Source: JAFRXK01 sp045603305 | GTDB lineage: Bacteria; Bacillota; Clostridia; Lachnospirales; Lachnospiraceae | DNA: 19,588 nt | Assembly: GCA_045603305.1 (NCBI GenBank) | Contig: JAZULV010000084.1 | Location: 1 to 19,588 of the forward strand | Direction: 5' to 3' | Shown here: positions 1-6,117 of the stretch, one piece after another | Numbering within the stretch: the stretch's first letter is position 1 | Layout of the letters: every line of letters begins with the position of its first letter | Position numbers and translations under genes: made by a program | Notes under the pieces: model-generated | The model's database searches: none | Seen by the model: only the letters and a program-made list of their open reading frames with translations | What the model was told of the DNA's origin: nothing

Positions 1-230
1 TCTGCAGCCATTTCTTTTGAAAATAGAATAAGCCAGCCTGTCCGCTGACCTATTCCTTAACATTTTTATTGTAACCCATGAACACTCTTATACTCATATG
101 CGTATTCGGAGGGTAACGGAACTTAGTCTTTCACAAAAAAAAGAAAAGTACTCCTTTGCTCTGTTTTGCATGCATAAAAACACAGAACCGTAATTAGATT
201 TTACATCATTACGTCGCTTCATACAAGAAA
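1..230. other. Intergenic stretch, no gene supported
   Basis: I see no convincing gene here. A plus-strand frame is open from the window edge to a TGA at 46-48 and could be the last 15 codons of a gene that starts outside the window, but nothing identifies it. The rest is AT-rich with stop codons in every frame. Confidence 0.4.
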
Positions 231-262
231 AACTTCCGTTTTCCCCCTTGAAAACAGAAGTT
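231..262 (-). terminator. Rho-independent terminator of the 414-839 gene
   Basis: On the minus strand the arms AACTTCTGTTTTC and GAAAACGGAAGTT pair over 13 positions with one G-U wobble, around a 6-nt loop. The tail TTTTTCTTG follows directly. It lies about 150 nt downstream of the minus-strand gene ending at 414, so it probably ends that transcript. Confidence 0.7.
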
Positions 263-272
263 AATCTCTCAC

Positions 273-295
273 CTGGATGTTAGTTTTACATCCAG
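273..295 (+). terminator. Perfect 8-bp hairpin, possible plus-strand terminator
   Basis: CTGGATGT and ACATCCAG form a perfect 8-bp stem with a 7-nt loop. A T-rich run (ACTTTTTC) begins a few bases later on the plus strand, so terminator function is possible but the T-run is offset. It sits next to the hairpin at 231-262. Confidence 0.4.
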
Positions 296-317
296 AAGTT
301 ACTTTTTCATTTCACCA

Positions 318-359
318 CTAAATTTTGAACCCTAAATTTTGAACCACTAAATTTTGAAC
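318..359. repeat. Three tandem copies of a 13-nt unit
   Basis: CTAAATTTTGAAC occurs three times, at 318-330, 332-344 and 347-359, separated by 1 and 2 bases. The copies are identical, so the array is recent or maintained. It lies 54 bases downstream of the minus-strand gene ending at 414. No function can be assigned. Confidence 0.85.
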
Positions 360-413
360 AAATTTTTAATGCTACACAATGTATAATTTGGATACTTTGT
401 TGTTCATTGTATT

Positions 414-839
414 TTATTCTGTTTCTACAGAATTATCTTTCATATTCAACGTAACAACACGCTCTGTCACCCATTCTTTTCCCCAACGGTCATACTCACC
501 ATCACAATTAGGATAGTAATCTACAACATCGGTGTACCCAAATTGAATTGATATCAAATCTTGTTTCCAGCTAAGTATCACCTCTCGATAACTGCTTTCA
601 CCTTTCTCAGCCCGGCCTATAACATTGTTGTCGTTATCGTAAAAAACAACCTCACCTTCAGAAGAAACCTTCGCTACGCATCCATTGCATGAAGAACTTC
701 TTAAAACCTCGCCTCCGATTGCAATTGAAAAATCATGAGGCTCTACGATAATTTTCATGTGAGAATCACTGGCAAAAGAGGTGTCATCCTCTGTTATGTA
801 CTTGCCCAAATTATTATACTTATAAACTATCTCTTTCAT
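414..839 (-). CDS. Hypothetical protein, 141 aa
   Basis: I do not recognise this protein. The start at 839 is chosen because GGAGG lies 8 nt upstream of that ATG; a longer frame to 908 has no such site. It is soluble-looking, with no signal peptide or membrane segment. It has Cys51 and Cys54 in a CxxC pair, a third Cys at 112, and a C-terminal half rich in aromatic and acidic residues (DYYPNCDGEYDRWGKEW). The size and composition would suit an immunity-type or small accessory protein, but no motif proves it. A promoter candidate lies at 946-974 and a terminator at 231-262, so it is probably transcribed alone. It is divergent from the MATE gene. Confidence 0.75.
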   Translation of the reverse strand: MKEIVYKYNNLGKYITEDDTSFASDSHMKIIVEPHDFSIAIGGEVLRSSSCNGCVAKVSSEGEVVFYDNDNNVIGRAEKGESSYREVILSWKQDLISIQFGYTDVVDYYPNCDGEYDRWGKEWVTERVVTLNMKDNSVETE

Positions 840-945
840 AATAACAGCCTCCAATATTATCATTTTATCTTCTGTAAAAGCAAAATCAATTGGCAAAGGA
901 TAATGCATTTATTCCCCGAAGTGATATACTTAATATACCATTTAT

Positions 946-974
946 ATTATAAAACCTCCTTGGACAAAAAACAA
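946..974 (-). promoter_or_regulatory. Promoter candidate for the 414-839 gene
   Basis: On the minus strand TTGTTT (969-974) and TATAAT (946-951) are separated by 17 nt. The -10 is consensus and the -35 matches at three positions. It would give a leader of about 100 nt before the start at 839. Confidence 0.45.
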
Positions 975-1070
975 CTGTAACAGCGTTTGTGAAAGATATT
1001 ATTATGTCTCAAACCTGAAACGTAAATTTGCTTTTCAAACAACCATAAATATTATTTGGGAAAAATCATT

Positions 1071-2396
1071 ATGTTTTCTAAACTCAAACTGTCACTTAGC
1101 CACATTAATTACAAGCTTTACACCGCCCTCCTCATCCTCGGGTTAGCACCGGCAATTTACACTACTGTACGTGTATTTTTTCTCGGACAGTTGCCCGGCG
1201 AATGGGCGTTTTCCATTGCCGGTCAGCTCTCATGGGTTAATCTGCTTTATGAAATTCTAAACGAAGCCATAATTCTGCCGCTGTTTTATTTCATAGGCAA
1301 TGTGAAAGATAATATGTGCAAATTTACTAACCGGGTGCGAACCGGAATGCTCATCTGCCTTTCTGTATATACTGTGCTGGCTGCAATTATTATTGCGTTT
1401 ACCAAACCACTGCTTTCTCTAATGGCAGCTGATATAAGTATAATAGATACTTCAACTTCCTACATACGAATAGAAAGTGTAGCAAATATCTTTTCAATTC
1501 TTACACAGTTTGCGCTAGTTACACTCATAACAGTAAACAAAAGCAAATATCTTTATGTGCTGACCGGCTGTAAACTCCTGCTTTGTCTTGTGGCTGACAC
1601 ATTCCTCGTATCCACTCTGCCTATATCACTGAACCTTGGTGTAAACGGTATTGGATACTCTAACATTATTGTCAATGCAATTCTTCTTGCAGTATCTTTC
1701 GTATTGCTTGCAAGGGAAGGCATTAAAGTCTTTACAAAGACACAGCTTAAATTTAGCTGGGCAAAAGACTTTTTCAAAATAGGAAGCATTTCGGGTACGG
1801 AATCCTTGGTACGCAACGTTGCCTATATGGTAATGATTGCACGTATGGTCAACGTAGTTGGAGAACAAGGTACGTATTGGGTGGCTAACAACTTTATCTG
1901 GGGTTGGCTGCTTCTTCCTGTACTCCAGCTTGGAGAACTTATCAAACAAGAGGTTGCAACTGATAAGAACAATATTAGACGCAACTCATTAGGTTATTTT
2001 GGCATCACAGCGTTTATTTCGCTTTTCTGGCTTGTTAGCATTCCTCTTTGGAAGCCTTTCATGAGGTATATTCTGTGCTTTACAGACGTAGACAAGCTAT
2101 TTGAACTTGTGATGCTGCTTATTGGCTTCTACATTCTCTACGCCATTCAAAATGTTTTCGATTCCACTTTTTACGGACTCGGAAAAACAAACTATATGCT
2201 CTTTGAGTCCGTGGTAACGAACACCATTTATTATGGAATAGCCTTTGTTTTGTATGCTTCAAAAATGTGGACACCTACACTGACAGGAATTGCATTGCTG
2301 TTTGGTTTCGGAAATGCCTTTGATAGTATTGTATCGCTTGTTGCGTATACTTATATGCTAAAAAAGCAGAAGGTAAATATTTTGAATGTTGATTAA
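1071..2396 (+). CDS. MATE-family multidrug efflux transporter
   Basis: A polytopic inner-membrane protein of 441 aa, the usual size for a 12-helix MATE (multi antimicrobial extrusion) exporter, which drives cation or drug export with a Na+ or H+ gradient. Hydrophobic segments run the whole length. The N-terminal part (PAIYTTVRVFFLGQLPG and the following LYEILNEA segment) and a second similar half from about residue 230 fit the two-lobed MATE fold. ATG at 1071 is preferred, with GGGA about 9 nt upstream; an in-frame TTG at 1056 would add five residues. A weak promoter is possible (TTGCTT at 1028, TATTAT at 1050). It is the only large plus-strand gene in the accessory half. The substrate cannot be told from sequence, and the MATE call rests on overall architecture rather than a single motif. 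Confidence 0.8.
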   Translation: MFSKLKLSLSHINYKLYTALLILGLAPAIYTTVRVFFLGQLPGEWAFSIAGQLSWVNLLYEILNEAIILPLFYFIGNVKDNMCKFTNRVRTGMLICLSVYTVLAAIIIAFTKPLLSLMAADISIIDTSTSYIRIESVANIFSILTQFALVTLITVNKSKYLYVLTGCKLLLCLVADTFLVSTLPISLNLGVNGIGYSNIIVNAILLAVSFVLLAREGIKVFTKTQLKFSWAKDFFKIGSISGTESLVRNVAYMVMIARMVNVVGEQGTYWVANNFIWGWLLLPVLQLGELIKQEVATDKNNIRRNSLGYFGITAFISLFWLVSIPLWKPFMRYILCFTDVDKLFELVMLLIGFYILYAIQNVFDSTFYGLGKTNYMLFESVVTNTIYYGIAFVLYASKMWTPTLTGIALLFGFGNAFDSIVSLVAYTYMLKKQKVNILNVD

Positions 2397-2438
2397 GAAT
2401 TGTTGAAATTAATGTGGTTTTTGATCTTTTATGAAAAT

Positions 2439-2500
2439 GGCGGGGAGTTTCCCCGCCAAATAGGTTGGACCTGGGTCTTTTCGACCAGCCCAATATAAAC
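2439..2500 (-). repeat. 62-bp two-hairpin repeat, copy 1 (downstream of the DUF1016 gene)
   Basis: This is about 90% identical to 5997-6057. It holds a GC-rich hairpin (GGCGGGGA/TCCCCGCC, 2439-2457). Read on the minus strand there is also a small hairpin, GGTC-GAAAA-GACC (2474-2486). It follows the DUF1016 stop codon by about 40 nt and could end that transcript; the convergent MATE gene ends 43 nt away, so the GC-rich hairpin may serve both. The bases 2500-2515 beyond it weakly resemble the ppdK-like tail that follows the other copy. Confidence 0.8.
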
Positions 2501-2537
2501 TTGTTTATGTTATTATATAGAGACAAACGCCCCTCTT

Positions 2538-3599
2538 TTATATTCCCATTTTTCCCATTTCTCTGAGCATGAATTCTTCCAATTTCTTTTTATCCGGCAA
2601 ATGTAGCATATATGCTGAAACGAACAACTGATTATCTATTCCAGACAACGCATACTCTACCATCTGTGAACCCTTATCTGTACAAAGCAAAATTCCCACT
2701 GGCGGATTATCTCCTGCCATCATCTCGTTCTTTTTATAGTAACCCACATAAGCATTTAATTGTCCTAAATCTTCATGATTAAATTCATCATTTTTCAATT
2801 CTATAATAACATTGCACCTTAACAACCTATTATAAAAGACTAAATCGATAAAATAGTATTTATCGTCAATTATAATACGCTTTTGTCTTGCTTCAAAACA
2901 AAATCCTTGTCCTAATTCGAGCATAAACTCTTGTAAATGGTCCATAAATGCCTGCTCCAAATCAGATTCTGTTACAGTATCTTTCGTTTCCAATCCAAGA
3001 AATTCAAATGTGAAAGGATCTTTAATCGTCAATATATTCTGGGCAGAATTATCTGCCGACTTTGTCAATAACAATTCCGGCTTTTTGCTTATTCCAGCTC
3101 TTACATACAAATTTGTTTTAATTTGTCTACGAAGTTCCCTTACGCTCCAATTACATTTCATACACTCCGTTTCATAAAAAAATCTTTCGAAGGCATCATC
3201 AATTACCATAATTTCTCTTATATGCGAAAAGGATAAATTGGCTACTAATACTTCCGGCTTCGTTACAAATTGGTTCGACACCGTCGCACCTTTTCTAAAA
3301 TCTTGTAAACCAAATTGGTCCGAAACTATCACACCAATTTGAGGATATAATAAATAAAAGTTACGACACAGTTTAAATAGCGTAGAATTCATTCCTTTTT
3401 GAGAAATTTCCATTTCTAAATTTTTCAATAAATGTGTTCCATATTCTGCTCTGTCACTACCACCCTGCTCATATTCAATAATATAGTATCCTATCGCCCA
3501 ATTTCGAAGCGTCATAAGTTGATTCACAGCACTCTTGGCTGCATTACCTGCTTTATCATTTATCTTCTTTATAGAATCGGCTAATATCTCAAACTTCAT
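2538..3599 (-). CDS. DUF1016 (YhcG-like) PDDEXK nuclease-domain protein
   Basis: A 353-aa protein of the DUF1016 family. The N-terminal winged-helix-like DUF1016_N domain covers about residues 10-170 (LRNWAIGYYIIEYEQGG, LSFSHIREI, WSVRELRRQI). The C-terminal PD-(D/E)XK nuclease fold covers about 195-345. The likely catalytic set is Asp252 (YFIDLVFYN), Glu267 and Lys269 (IIELK) and Gln280 (QLNAYV), all intact. Family members are often found with restriction systems and mobile DNA, and a DNA-cutting or repair role is assumed rather than known. GGAG lies about 9 nt before the ATG. The gene is 42 nt downstream of the small HTH gene and probably shares its promoter. The insert at 87-113 contains a near-repeat (VSDQF then VSNQF) that looks like a recent internal duplication. 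Confidence 0.88.
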   Translation of the reverse strand: MKFEILADSIKKINDKAGNAAKSAVNQLMTLRNWAIGYYIIEYEQGGSDRAEYGTHLLKNLEMEISQKGMNSTLFKLCRNFYLLYPQIGVIVSDQFGLQDFRKGATVSNQFVTKPEVLVANLSFSHIREIMVIDDAFERFFYETECMKCNWSVRELRRQIKTNLYVRAGISKKPELLLTKSADNSAQNILTIKDPFTFEFLGLETKDTVTESDLEQAFMDHLQEFMLELGQGFCFEARQKRIIIDDKYYFIDLVFYNRLLRCNVIIELKNDEFNHEDLGQLNAYVGYYKKNEMMAGDNPPVGILLCTDKGSQMVEYALSGIDNQLFVSAYMLHLPDKKKLEEFMLREMGKMGI

Positions 3600-3641
3600 A
3601 CTATAATCTCCGCAAGCATAATTACTCCATCCATAATCTAC

Positions 3642-3917
3642 TCATTCTTCGTTATTTTTTTGCATTTCGTCATAATACGCCTTATATCTATATGCAGTTC
3701 TTCTGCTGATCTCACCCTGATCCACAATCTCCATAATGGTCATGCCAGCTTCGTATTTTTCTGCAAAATCATTGTAAGAAACCATCCATGATTCATCGTG
3801 TTTCCTACGTCCGGAGCGTTTTCTGGAGCGGAAATGCTCAAGTTCCTCACGCAATGCTTTGTTTTCTGTCTCCAATTCAGAGATATAAATTAATGCTTCT
3901 TCTAATGTTCTTATCAT
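3642..3917 (-). CDS. Small coiled-coil plus helix-turn-helix DNA-binding protein
   Basis: A 91-aa protein. Residues 1-30 form a leucine-rich acidic coiled coil (likely dimerisation). Residues 31-40 are a basic patch (SRKRSGRRKH). Residues 56-80 are a resolvase-like HTH (AGMTIMEIVDQGEISRRTAYRY). The ATG at 3917 is chosen because AGGAG lies 6 nt upstream; a longer frame to 3971 runs back through the promoter. The gene opens an operon with the DUF1016 nuclease. The promoter is flanked by two TGTGTCA-type palindromes, so autorepression by this protein is the natural guess. It has no catalytic recombinase domain, so it is a regulator or accessory DNA-binding subunit rather than an invertase. Confidence 0.8.
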   Translation of the reverse strand: MIRTLEEALIYISELETENKALREELEHFRSRKRSGRRKHDESWMVSYNDFAEKYEAGMTIMEIVDQGEISRRTAYRYKAYYDEMQKNNEE

Positions 3918-3927
3918 ATCTACTCCT

Positions 3928-3949
3928 GTGTCATTATTTTTATTGACAC
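3928..3949. promoter_or_regulatory. Operator candidate O2 at the transcription start
   Basis: GTGTCA and TGACAC are inverted around a 10-nt spacer, sharing the TGTCA core with O1. It lies between the -10 and the AGGAG ribosome site. The two sites bracket the promoter. Confidence 0.65.
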
Positions 3950-3950
3950 T

Positions 3951-3979
3951 ATTATAGCAATGAACATCCACTGTGTCAA
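3951..3979 (-). promoter_or_regulatory. Perfect consensus sigma-A promoter of the HTH/DUF1016 operon
   Basis: On the minus strand TTGACA (3974-3979), a 17-nt spacer and TATAAT (3951-3956) match the consensus at all 12 positions. Transcription would start near 3944, 27 nt before the ATG at 3917. Such a strong promoter with overlapping palindromes suggests tight repression. Confidence 0.85.
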
Positions 3980-3996
3980 TCTAATTTTTGACACAG
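3971..3996. promoter_or_regulatory. Operator candidate O1 over the -35
   Basis: CTGTGTCAA and TTGACACAG are perfect 9-bp inverted arms with an 8-nt spacer. One arm contains the -35 hexamer, so binding would block RNA polymerase. Confidence 0.7.
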
Positions 3997-4058
3997 TATT
4001 TTAAAAGAACAAGCATCTATCAAATGAGGTTACCTACTCGTAGATTAAACAAAATTAC

Positions 4059-4077
4059 CCTGCCGATTTTCGGCAGG
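4059..4077 (-). terminator. Terminator downstream of the lipoprotein gene
   Basis: CCTGCCGA and TCGGCAGG form an 8-bp GC-rich stem with a 3-nt loop. On the minus strand it is followed by GTAATTTTGTTT. It lies just beyond the ppdK-like tail at 4096-4146. Confidence 0.6.
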
Positions 4078-4095
4078 ATGAAATATATATTTACT

Positions 4096-4146
4096 TTATA
4101 AATCTAATTACTTAGCTTCTTTAATAGCTACCTATGCTGCAGCACA
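4096..4146 (-). repeat. ppdK 3'-end-like tail, copy B
   Basis: Read on the minus strand in the ppdK frame this gives CAAA-stop-VAIKEAK-stop, against AAAQAAIKEMK-stop in the real gene. About 22 of 30 bases upstream of the shared AAGTAAT match ppdK. An in-frame TAG replaces the Gln codon, so it is non-coding debris. The stop is followed by TAGATTTATAAA, shared in form with copies A and C. It starts about 14 nt after the lipoprotein stop codon. Confidence 0.7.
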
Positions 4147-4159
4147 CAAAAAAAGGAAA

Positions 4160-4588
4160 TCAAAATGCTGCACTGTAAAAATAGATATTTCCCTTTATAT
4201 GCTCAGTGTAAAACTCATTAAATCCACCGTCTAAGTATCGATAGCCACTTTCATATTCAACCAATTCATTACTACTGCATATAATTTGTCCATCGAATAC
4301 TCCTACAGGCAAATTTTCTTCAGAGTAATAGAAGCCATAATCTTGGGAAGATGGTGCAATGCCTGCTCCCTTGCAATAAATTAAAACATAACCATCAACA
4401 ATATCAACCGTTGTAATTCCGTCAATGGCAAGAAGTGCTTCAGAATCTTTATTCTCACAAGCAGCTACAATTGCATCATAATTTTTTTCAACGAGCTTAA
4501 AAATATCTTTTTGCGACTCTTTTGCTCCACAACCTACAAGAGCAAAAACAAGGATAATGACTAAATTAAAAACAAAAATTCGTTTCAT
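4160..4588 (-). CDS. Small secreted lipoprotein of unknown function
   Basis: A 142-aa protein with a type II signal peptide: basic start (MKR), hydrophobic core and lipobox ALVGC, giving lipidated Cys20 and a mature protein anchored on the outer face of the membrane. AGGAGG lies 9 nt before the ATG. A TATAAT at 4611-4616 is a good -10 with no clear -35. The mature part has no motif I recognise; it carries a short helix rich in acidic residues (25-52), then a beta-rich aromatic segment with YGFYYSEE and GYRYLDGGF. It stands alone between two ppdK-like tails and ends in its own terminator. The lipoprotein call is firm; the function is unknown. Confidence 0.85.
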   Translation of the reverse strand: MKRIFVFNLVIILVFALVGCGAKESQKDIFKLVEKNYDAIVAACENKDSEALLAIDGITTVDIVDGYVLIYCKGAGIAPSSQDYGFYYSEENLPVGVFDGQIICSSNELVEYESGYRYLDGGFNEFYTEHIKGNIYFYSAAF

Positions 4589-4654
4589 TCTGCAACACCT
4601 CCTTTATTTCATTATAACAAATGCGATTTGAATTTGTAACAAATACAAAAATTC

Positions 4655-4714
4655 GTTTTATAAACCTAATTACTTAGTGTTTTTAATAGCAGCCTGTCCC
4701 ACAACATGCAAACG
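4655..4714 (-). repeat. ppdK 3'-end-like tail, copy C
   Basis: The minus strand in the ppdK frame reads RLHVVGQAAIKNTK-stop against RLAAAQAAIKEMK-stop. After the stop comes TTAGGTTTATAAA, as in copy B. It begins 8 nt downstream of the DMP19-like stop codon. Confidence 0.7.
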
Positions 4715-4721
4715 GTAAAAA

Positions 4722-5120
4722 TCACAGTTCTATCTTGAAAGCATATTCTTCCAATGAACAATTGATTTCTTCTTCGTTTTCATAAAAGACATCGTCACAT
4801 TGTTCTAAAGTTTCTTCTGCTTTTTTGTCGTCCTCTTTTTCTTCCAAAACAAGATATGCTTTATATGCCTTTTGTAAATTGTTTTTTAGCTTTTCTGACA
4901 AGATGGTTTCCAACGCAGACATTTCTTTTTGTAAATCACCTGTGTTTTCAACATTGGTAAAATATTGGTCGTGACCACCATTGTTGATTTCACTTTAATA
5001 AGTCATTAATTCTGCATAGGGGGAATCTGCTTTTTCTTCAGTCCACAGTTCCCACATCTTGTTCCATTTCAGTTGTTCTTCGGTCAATTGTTTTTTCTTA
5101 AACATATCAAACAATCCCAT
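4722..5120 (-). pseudogene. DMP19/DUF4375-like gene with an in-frame stop
   Basis: The frame from ATG at 5120 (with AGAGGTG upstream) reads MGLFDMFKKKQLTEEQ and continues to a TAA at codon 42 (4995-4997). It stays open in the same frame for 90 further codons. The text around the stop, ELMTY-stop-SEINNGGHDQYFTNVENTGDL, fits the DMP19-type signature, in which an NNGG(F/H).Q(Y/F)F segment is typical. A single CAA-to-TAA change at codon 42 explains it. The downstream part alone (from 4922) lacks a ribosome site and the family core, so it is probably not an independent gene. DMP19-like proteins are small intracellular proteins of unclear function. A sequencing error is the alternative. The symbol and function are left open. 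Confidence 0.75.
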
Positions 5121-5163
5121 AAAATCACCTCTTGTTGTAAATTAATACAAATCTAGAATCCCC

Positions 5164-5586
5164 CTACATCATCTCAGTTTTTTCAATAATCTCCATCATC
5201 TCAGCTGGCGTTACTATGAAATCCCTTATCGGATAATGTTTTTGATTACCTGTTACCAAATAGGCATCATCATCTCTCTTCTCCATGGCAACCTCATAAA
5301 AAACCAAGTCATCCATATCAATAAGAATTTCACCGGTTGATTGTGGGAACACTTCTACTCCATATTGCTTCACTGCATTAATAACCAGCTGAATTGTCTC
5401 CTCCTTAAAATGAAACTTGTTTCTATGAAGTACTTCATCATACTCTGTCAAAATATCATTATGATACAATGGTACAATTCTACCATCAAACATTGCATCT
5501 AACACTCGTACTGTTGCTGCATCTGCTCTTTTTGAAAGCAAAGCAGAGATAAAAACATTCGTATCTATAACTGCATAATACACCAT
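5164..5586 (-). CDS. PIN-domain toxin (VapC-like ribonuclease)
   Basis: A 140-aa single PIN domain, the usual size for toxin-antitoxin ribonucleases. The acidic metal site is visible: Asp8 (VIDTNVFISALL), Glu48 (ILTEYDEVL), Asp93 (DMDDLVFYEVA) and Asp106/107 (KRDDDAYLVTGNQKHYP), so it looks active. The ATG at 5586 is used; a GTG at 5592 abuts the upstream stop codon. The gene follows the antitoxin with a 6-nt gap and is surely co-translated. The family (putative PIN toxins of the COG1569 kind) cleaves RNA when freed from its antitoxin. Confidence 0.88.
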   Translation of the reverse strand: MVYYAVIDTNVFISALLSKRADAATVRVLDAMFDGRIVPLYHNDILTEYDEVLHRNKFHFKEETIQLVINAVKQYGVEVFPQSTGEILIDMDDLVFYEVAMEKRDDDAYLVTGNQKHYPIRDFIVTPAEMMEIIEKTEMM

Positions 5587-5592
5587 AAACAC

Positions 5593-5889
5593 TTACCTTT
5601 TTCTTTCCGCTCTGACAGCCGATATTTCAGCATTAATTTCGTCAAGAGACATCTCCGGCACATCAGCTGCTTGCTCTCTCAACTCATAGAATGCGTTCTT
5701 AGCCTCTGCCCTTGTAATTGTCGTTTCCGGCAATGTTGCCTCAAACGGAAGACCTTTAACCATCTTACTTCTGATCATGAACATACGGAAAGCTGTTGGT
5801 AAATCCATGCCAAGCGTCTCGTAAATCTCCGCAACCTCCTGTTTTAATACTTTATCTGCACGAAACTGAATCAATACCTGTTCTGCCAT
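5593..5889 (-). CDS. RelB/DinJ-type antitoxin
   Basis: A 98-aa protein with an N-terminal ribbon-helix-helix DNA-binding region (VLIQFRADKVLKQEVAEIYETLGMDLPTAF is split here by position: strand at residues 4-10, helices at about 14-38). An acidic C-terminal tail would wrap the toxin. The ATG at 5889 has AAAGGAGGGG just upstream and is preferred over a longer frame to 5931. It is paired with a PIN toxin rather than the RelE toxin usual for RelB; such mixed pairs are known. A good promoter (5946-5974) and a palindrome (5915-5931) lie upstream and suggest autoregulation. Confidence 0.87.
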   Translation of the reverse strand: MAEQVLIQFRADKVLKQEVAEIYETLGMDLPTAFRMFMIRSKMVKGLPFEATLPETTITRAEAKNAFYELREQAADVPEMSLDEINAEISAVRAERKR

Positions 5890-5914
5890 AACAACCCCTC
5901 CTTTATCATACTTT

Positions 5915-5931
5915 ATGCAGTTGTTTTGCAT
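5915..5931. promoter_or_regulatory. Operator candidate for the toxin-antitoxin operon
   Basis: ATGCA and TGCAT are inverted around a 7-nt spacer, between the -10 and the antitoxin ribosome site. It is a short palindrome where an antitoxin operator would be expected. Confidence 0.4.
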
Positions 5932-5945
5932 GTGTTTGTAATATT

Positions 5946-5974
5946 ATTATATATCATAATCAGAAATTTATCAA
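5946..5974 (-). promoter_or_regulatory. Promoter of the toxin-antitoxin operon
   Basis: On the minus strand TTGATA (5969-5974), a 17-nt spacer and TATAAT (5946-5951) match the sigma-A consensus at 11 of 12 positions. Confidence 0.75.
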
Positions 5975-5996
5975 TATAATGCACAAAATAAATAAC

Positions 5997-6057
5997 GGCG
6001 GGGAGTCTCCCCGCCAAATAGATTGGACCTGGGTCTTTCAACCAGCCCACTAGAAAC
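5997..6057 (-). repeat. Two-hairpin repeat, copy 2 (downstream of the hydrolase gene)
   Basis: This matches 2439-2500 at about 90% identity. It has the same GC-rich 8-bp hairpin (5997-6015) and the small hairpin GGTT-GAAA-GACC on the minus strand (6032-6043). In the small stem a C-to-T change is kept paired as G-U, and the loop is a GNRA-type GAAA, which hints at a conserved RNA fold. It lies directly after ppdK-like tail D and probably terminates the hydrolase transcript. Confidence 0.8.
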
Positions 6058-6100
6058 CTATTTACTTAGCTTCTTTCACATCAACATGTAGTGCAGCACG
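6050..6100 (-). repeat. ppdK 3'-end-like tail, copy D
   Basis: The minus strand in the ppdK frame reads RAALHVDVKEAK-stop, followed by ATAGGTTTC. It is more diverged than B and C at the 5' side but keeps GTGAAAGAAGCTAAGTAA. It starts 17 nt after the hydrolase stop codon. Confidence 0.6.
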
Positions 6101-6117
6101 CAAAACAGAGATTTGAG

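Noticed and set aside
1..413. CRISPR-like array at 318-359
   Set aside because: Three 13-nt units with 1-2 nt spacers are a simple tandem repeat, not repeats with unique spacers.
3642..3917. Transposase or invertase gene
   Set aside because: Only a coiled coil and HTH are present; there is no catalytic domain and no flanking inverted repeats.
4722..5120. Independent 66-aa gene from ATG at 4922
   Set aside because: No ribosome site, and the frame continues upstream through the family signature to a proper start at 5120, interrupted by only one stop codon.
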